NCBI GenBank assembly: GCA_947311845.1
Contig: CAMZMU010000060.1
Location: 1,010,357-1,074,356, forward strand
DNA length: 64,000 nucleotides
Reading direction: 5' to 3'
Origin: Poa pratensis
Lineage: Eukaryota; Streptophyta; Magnoliopsida; Poales; Poaceae
Part shown: piece by piece, positions 59,031-64,000 of the stretch
Numbering within the stretch: position 1 is the first letter of the stretch
How the letters are laid out: the number at the start of each line of letters is the position of its first letter
Notes under the pieces: generated by a model
What the model was told of the DNA's origin: nothing
What the model saw: only the letters and a program-made list of their open reading frames with translations
Database searches by the model: none
Position numbers and translations under genes: made by a program

Positions 59031-60300
59031 CCAACCTACTTACACGTCTTGACATTAGTGTCTTGGGTTTGGATGAGATTAAAGAGTTGTATGCTACCGA
59101 TGCTTTCTTTGGAGACATTTTCGCTCAATGTTCGGAGCACAAAGGAATTGGTGATTTCTATTTGCACAAAGGTTTCTTGTTTAAGGCTAACAAACTATGT
59201 ATACCCGAGTCTTCGCTTCGTTTGGTCCTTTTGAAGGAATCTCATGGAGGCGTCTTAATGGGACACTTTGGACGTGACAAGACCTTTGCCATGCTCTCCA
59301 CAAACTACTATTGGCCAAGGATGTACCGGATGTGAACCGCTTGGTCGACGATGTTCAACATGTCTCAAAGCTAAGTCTACTCTAAACTCTCATGGTTATA
59401 CACACCTTTGCCTATTCCACATCACCCATGGTCCGATATAGCTATGGATTTTGTCTTAGGACTCCCACGCACTAAAACAAACAAGGATTCCATCTTTGTC
59501 GTCATTGATCGCTTCTCTAAAATGGCACACTTTATACCTTGCAACAAGAGCGACGATGCTTCACACATTGCTACTTTGTTTTTCAGGGAAATCGTCCGTC
59601 TTCATGGAGTGCCAAGACCATTGTGTCGGATCGTGACGTCAAGTTCGTGAGCTATTTTTGGAAGACTTTGATGGCCAAGATGGGAATCAAGCAACTATTC
59701 TCCACCGCATACCACCCTCAAACCGATGGCCAAACCGAAGTGGTGAACCGAAGCCTATCCACACTCCTTCGTGTGTTGATCAAGCCTAACTTGAAGAATT
59801 GGGAAGAGTGCATCCCACACGCCGAGTTCGCCTACAATCGAGCACTACATCGCGCAACAAAGAGAACCCTTCGAGGTGTCTATGGCTCCAACCCCTACAC
59901 CGCGCTAGACATGCTACCACTTCCACTCCGAGAACAAGTAACATGGACTTCGACAAGCGCCGCTACATGAAGAAACTACATGAAGACACAAGGCCACGCT
60001 GAGAAGCATAAGGAAGACCATGCTACGAAGATGAACAAGAACAAGCCCCATGATCTTTGAAGAAGGAGACCTTGTTTGGCTACATCTACGCAAGGACCGC
60101 TTCCCCGATGAGAGAAAGTCTAAGCTCGCGCCAAGAGGAGATGGTCCTTTCAAGGTTCTCAAGCGCATCAACGACAATGCATACAAGATCGACATACCAA
60201 GTCCAAGTACGGCGTCCATGACACCTTCAACGTCGCCGACATCTCGCCTTACCTTGGGAACCCAAGTGATGATGAGGACGAAGAGTCGAGGACGACTCTT
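59003..60300 (+). pseudogene. Element C integrase
   Basis: H2C2 zinc-finger region (GGVLMGHFGRDKTFAML...YYWPRM) at 59230-59330, catalytic core [18 protein letters not shown] and [16 protein letters not shown], then after a frameshift [17 protein letters not shown] (catalytic Glu region) and the C-terminal module [20 protein letters not shown] (60050-60190). At least three frameshifts occur. I see no chromodomain. Confidence 0.88.
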
Positions 60301-60303
60301 TCC

Positions 60304-60317
60304 AAGGGGGGGGGAGA
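60304..60317 (+). promoter_or_regulatory. Polypurine tract of element C
   Basis: AAGG followed by a G-run and AGA, directly before the 3' LTR. Confidence 0.85.
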
Positions 60318-61392
60318 TGATGTAGTGCAACCTAGGCACACACACCAAGTGGCCCAATGACAAGAGCAAGGTCAAGCACTTCATGATAAGGTGAATTCGC
60401 TCCTATCCATGTGTGATCTCGATACTCCTTTGAATGGCTTGCTACTTCATTCCGATACCTTGTGCATACTCAGGCATGACCCTCTTGAAGATCTCCAAGG
60501 AAGTGTAGAAGTTGGACAAGAATCGAGTCAAGAAGACGAAGGAGAAGGAGAGAAGAATGGGAACAAGTCCCAGGCGGCGGTACTACCGCCCCAAGGCCAG
60601 CCGAGCCAGACGCGTCCCCACCCGAGTCCAGCCGAGCCAGAAGAAGCTGGGCGGTACTACCGCCCCACCTGGCGGTACTACCGCCGACGCTACCGCCGAA
60701 AATGGCCCTCTGTTCGATCTGCCGGCAGCTCAGCGGTACCGTAGCGGTACTACCGCCGGCCAGCGGTACTACCGCTGGGCCTGGCGGTACTACCGCTGCA
60801 GTTGACTTCGGAAACAGTTCGAGGCCCGCCCAGGTACTACCGCTGGCTCCAGCGGTACTACCGCTGTGGCGGGAACCTGGCGGGTTGAGGGCCCTTGTCT
60901 CCTCACTTATCCTACCTAGACTATAAATAGTACCTCCCCATCTAGATCTAGAGTTAGACTATGATTTGGGAACTAAAGTAGAGCCTTGCTCCTTCTTCTC
61001 AAAGTGTCTCTTTCCTCCTATGGAGATGAATCAAGACCTCCACATGTGAAGATGAACCAAGGCCTCCTCTTGAGGAGAAGATCCCTGCGTGGATACCAAG
61101 GCTCCGCTTGTAGTTGCGATTACTTGCTAATCTTCCATCTTTAGGTGGCTAGGTTGGATTGGTTGGATTGACCAATTGGACAAACAATCCTAAGAGTAAG
61201 GTGTGCTTGGGAGAGGAGGATTGGGGGCTGCCCTCGGGGATTTGTTACCAATCGAGTCTTGCCGGGTTGCTACTTGCTATTTACCCTTGTGTGTTTGTTT
61301 TCCCCTCTTTTGTGTTCTTCATTCTTCGCGTGTTCTTCGTGTTCATCCTTCACTCCGTACAAATCCGTGAAAATCGGGACCTACCCGCATCA
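60318..61392 (+). repeat. 3' LTR of element C, 1075 bp
   Basis: Matches 46169-47277 with several indels, mostly in the dyad array (60577-60870). TATA at 60921-60930. Right target duplication TTCTG at 61393-61397. Confidence 0.93.
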
Positions 61393-62645
61393 TTCTGTCC
61401 CCACCAGTGGAGGTGGCGGGTGACGAAGGCGACCCTATGGCGTGGATGCCGATGCCGCAGGCTTTGTCCTGGCCCCTGGGCCAAGAGCACCATCTCAACA
61501 TCCGCCACCGGTGACAGAGTCGATGGCTTCCCAGAGCGAGCCTCCGCCGAGCCCCCATGTTTCTTCTGCCGGGTCCGCGGATGTTCTGTCGTCTCTGGGC
61601 AACAAGCGCGCCCGGGAGTAAGTTTCCATTCCGCTCTTCTCGTTCGTTTCTCGCCTTTCCCGCCTCTCCAAGGAAAGTGACCATATGTCGATGTAGGGGT
61701 ACTCCTTCCCTGGGAACTGGCAAGAGGCGGCGCGATGCGGCGGAGGACGACACTGCTACCAGTGTCGGGACCGGCGGAGGGCAGATGATCCCTCCTCCTC
61801 TAGAAGAGCTTGACGGCCACCGGGGGAGCGGAGTGGGGAGCGTGACTGCGATCTCCCCGGCCCACCCCGGGAAGATTCCGGTCACCAGGGCGCCAGAGCA
61901 AGCAGGTACTCTCAAGCTCCCGGGTTAGGTTGCTTCAGTTCAGGGTCTTCGGTGTGTTGGATGTTTCCCTGACGTTCCTTTGCTTTCAGACATTTCAGCG
62001 GCGAACGTATTTTCACCTGGTGGCCCTCTTGGCGGCGCAAGCCTAGAGAGGCCACCTTCCCTCAAGCCTTCAGAGGGTCAGGAAGTGAGCAAGGGCGCGC
62101 CAAGCTCGTGTGCGGCAGGGACGCAAACTATGAACCTTGCTTTTGGCCCGAACCGTGGCGGGGTGCCGGGCCTTGAGGTCTCTCCTGATCTGCTGGAGAG
62201 TTCTCTGATGACTGGGCCAGTTCTGACAACCTTTACTGCCTTCTCCACGGACTCCGGAGCCAGCAAAGAGATTGCTGAACTGACGAAGATCAAGGAGAAC
62301 CTTGCTGCCAAATGCGCGAGAGATGCGCCTGCCCCGGGAGATCTTCCGGTAGCTTCCCCAAGGATCACCATCAGCGGAGATAGCGTTAAGGACGCCATTC
62401 TCCGCGGGGTAATCCAGCTGAACGAGGAGCTCAATGACCGTGAGATCGCAGTCGAGGAGACGATCGGGAGCGTCGAGGGGCTGATCCAGAGTGGAATGGG
62501 TAAGCTAAACCATCTGGCGAACCAGATTTCCAGCCTGTGTCAGTCCCTTGAGAAGAAAGATGCATATCGCAAAGCCGAGAGCGTGCGTCGTGAACAAGAC
62601 ATCTTTGCAAGAGAGCAGCAGCTGATGACCGGGAGGCAGAATTGA
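61393..62645 (+). pseudogene. Element D ORF, middle part with two introns
   Basis: Exon 61398-61617 begins in the same frame as the upstream part, but is shifted by an indel before reaching ...NKRARE. Intron 1 is 61618-61696 (GTAAGT...GTAG). The second exon gives GTPSLGTGKRRRDAAEDD. Intron 2 is 61906-61989 (GTACTC...TTTCAG). The third exon DISAANVFSPGGPLGG runs to 62645 and includes a helical part (IAELTKIKENLAAKC, NEELNDREIAVEETIGS). The splice phases fit exactly. Near 62625 a one-base deletion shifts the frame before EAELTERAKS. Confidence 0.72.
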
Positions 62646-63382
62646 CTGAGAGGGCGAAGTCCTTGGAGCTTCTGAAACATCAACAGGAGCAGCAGACTGA
62701 GAAGCGCCTGAAGGACGCGGAGGACCGCCACCAGGAAGCGCTTGAAACAAAGGACAAGGATGTCCAGTACTGGCGGATCAAGGAGAGAGAGGCCGTTCAA
62801 ACCATCGAGCAGGTTAAGAACGTCCTCCACCAGGAGCGAGAGTCCGTCCACACTCTGCGGCTGCAAGCCAAGGAGAATGGCCAAAAGATATCCGAGTTTG
62901 AGGAGTCTTTGGAGGCGCGGAACAAAGAGCTGGTGGTGATGAAAGAGAGCAATCTGAAGCTGACCCAGGCCAATTCCCTGGTGTCCGCTGAGTTTTCTGA
63001 ACTTCGACGCCTCAATCAAGAGGGTCTTGCCATGATCGAGGCGGCCAGCAAAGAGGCCTCGAAACGGGTGGAGCGGCTGAGTCTAGGAACCGATGTTCCA
63101 GTGCTGGAACCGAAATGCTAGAGTCTGCCCCTTGTTGCGAAGTTTATCAGGGAGGTGGCTGCTGATGTCCGGAACTTTAAGAACAAGATGGTCGCCCAGC
63201 TTGTGAATGACAAGCATGAAGCGAGTAAGCAGAAGGCGGCTTCCGTGATGGCGACCCTCCAGGAGGCCAACCCAGAAATCGCCATGCCGGACTTCTTGGC
63301 CTCGTCCCCTTCCCATGGCTCTCTCCGAGCGGTGAGAGCTTCCGCGACCGCACTTGCAGCGAAGATGTTCCTGCACCTCTAG
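62642..63382 (+). pseudogene. Element D ORF, coiled-coil C-terminal part
   Basis: 62642-63121 encodes a long coiled coil (LLKHQQEQQTEKRLKDAED, FEESLEARNKELVVMKESN). A stop at 63119-63121 is followed in the same frame by LPLVAKFIREVAADVRNF and KNKMVAQLVNDKHEASKQ, ending at 63380-63382. It belongs with the Transposase_28-like N terminus as one protein. Confidence 0.72.
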
Positions 63383-64000
63383 TTTCCCTGCAACACATTC
63401 GAGCACTTCATGCCCCGAATGTATAAACTTTGCGTCAGTTCTCGTGCTACAACTCCAAACTTTTATTGTAATAAGCTAGAACTTGTTATGCTACTCTACT
63501 TCACGGGTATTATTACTCGTCTTAGCATGTTTTTACTTTTATCCACGTCCTTGAGGGACCTTCTCGGATGTAAGCTTACCCATGAGGCCCTGACTGGTCA
63601 GGCATGCGCTCACAAGCCCTACGATTCCCAGAGAGGCCGCTTACTCTGTTGGCACGCACGTCCCCGGGGTGTATCAGGTCTTCGCACCGTTTTTTTACCC
63701 CCAGGAGAGTCGCTACCCCATGAGTGCTCGCCCGACGGTCGAGCCACGTTTTACCAGTTCGGCACATGTTTTGATACCCGAGAAATAGATAGTTTTGCAT
63801 AGCATGAACAGGCTCAGGGATAACTTATCTTTTATTCATCGTAGGAGTTCTTGAACGACAACTTGTCACTTCAGGGTACATCTTGTGGCAACATAGCTAT
63901 TCTGGGTACATAGCGGGGCTTGCTTCAGCGATTCTTATGGGGTGGAAGATTGACGGCTTCCTCAACTCGAGCACATCGATCGGCCATCTTCCACAGGTCC
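63383..64000 (+). other. Element D non-coding internal sequence
   Basis: No frame with a recognisable domain. It continues past the window end. Confidence 0.5.

Larger units (their letters stand above)
46169..61392 (+). mobile_element. Element C: Ty3/gypsy retrotransposon with gag-pol, 15.2 kb including nested B
   Basis: LTRs are 46169-47277 and 60318-61392, with TGATG...GCATCA ends and target duplication TTCTG on both sides. The primer site is at 47280-47291 and the polypurine tract at 60304-60317. Gag runs from 48465, is broken by element B at 49111, and resumes at 55919. The order protease, reverse transcriptase, RNase H, integrase marks it as Ty3/gypsy. Many frameshifts make this copy inactive. 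It shares termini, primer site and dyad arrays with A and B and is the only one with pol. Confidence 0.92.
43456..64000 (+). mobile_element. Element D: LTR retrotransposon with Transposase_28-type gag, 3' end outside window
   Basis: It begins with TGTCGTGTCTCG directly after GAGTG of element A and continues past the window end. Element C is inserted at 46168/61393. The coding parts are 44840-46168 and, after C, 61393-63382 with two introns. The N-terminal domain resembles Pfam Transposase_28 (putative gypsy type transposon), and the C-terminal half is a coiled coil. No protease or polymerase is in the window. Confidence 0.78.

Noticed and set aside
62540..63019. Leu-rich minus-strand ORF resembling a membrane protein
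   Set aside because: Antisense of a coiled coil; Glu/Lys codons read backwards give Leu/Phe-rich strings.

Overview
This window looks like nuclear DNA of a Triticeae grass (wheat, barley, Aegilops or rye). The evidence is the nested LTR retrotransposons with TG...CA termini and 5-bp target duplications, the hAT, Stowaway and Mutator-type elements, plant initiator-Met tRNA primer sites, intron-containing host genes with GT/AG borders, and GC-rich exons. I see no bacterial or organellar genes, no CRISPR array, and no convincing rRNA or tRNA gene.

Left block (1-17773) is a retrotransposon nest. A non-autonomous Sabrina/WHAM-like element (1-5912) sits in a minus-strand LTR (5913-9400). That LTR interrupts a gag-bearing element on the minus strand (9401-17773). 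The gag gene is further split by a 1175-bp hAT element, which itself contains a Stowaway MITE.

Middle block (17774-36610) is the gene-bearing island. It holds a 1308-bp inverted-repeat transposon carrying a strictosidine-synthase-like gene fragment (21211-22518), a broken Ty1/copia pol remnant (25032-26265), and a group-3-type sulfate transporter gene (exons from 27317 to 35825). The transporter has a Mutator-type MITE in its promoter, a hAT MITE inside exon 2, and a large composite insertion in intron 2. The composite insertion is flanked by 21-bp direct repeats and carries an F-box-like fragment. It was later hit by a 3.1-kb LTR retrotransposon (30946-34038) whose reverse transcriptase and integrase have been replaced by the C-lobe of a host protein kinase. 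The last transporter exon(s) are not in the window.

Right block (36611-64000) is a four-level nest. Minus-strand element A (36611-43455, non-autonomous) is broken by element D (43456 to beyond 64000, Transposase_28-type gag with two introns). D is broken by element C (46169-61392, autonomous-type Ty3/gypsy with gag-pol). C is broken by element B (49112-55918, same non-autonomous family as A). A, B and C share LTR termini, primer site, polypurine tract and dense arrays of the dyad GCGGTA(C/G)TACCGC, so C looks like the lineage that supplies enzymes to the A/B family. A and B encode a long zinc-knuckle protein with a cysteine-rich repeat tail in place of pol.

The most interesting items are the kinase-carrying retrotransposon, the strictosidine-synthase-like gene carrier, the A/B protein, and the dyad arrays.
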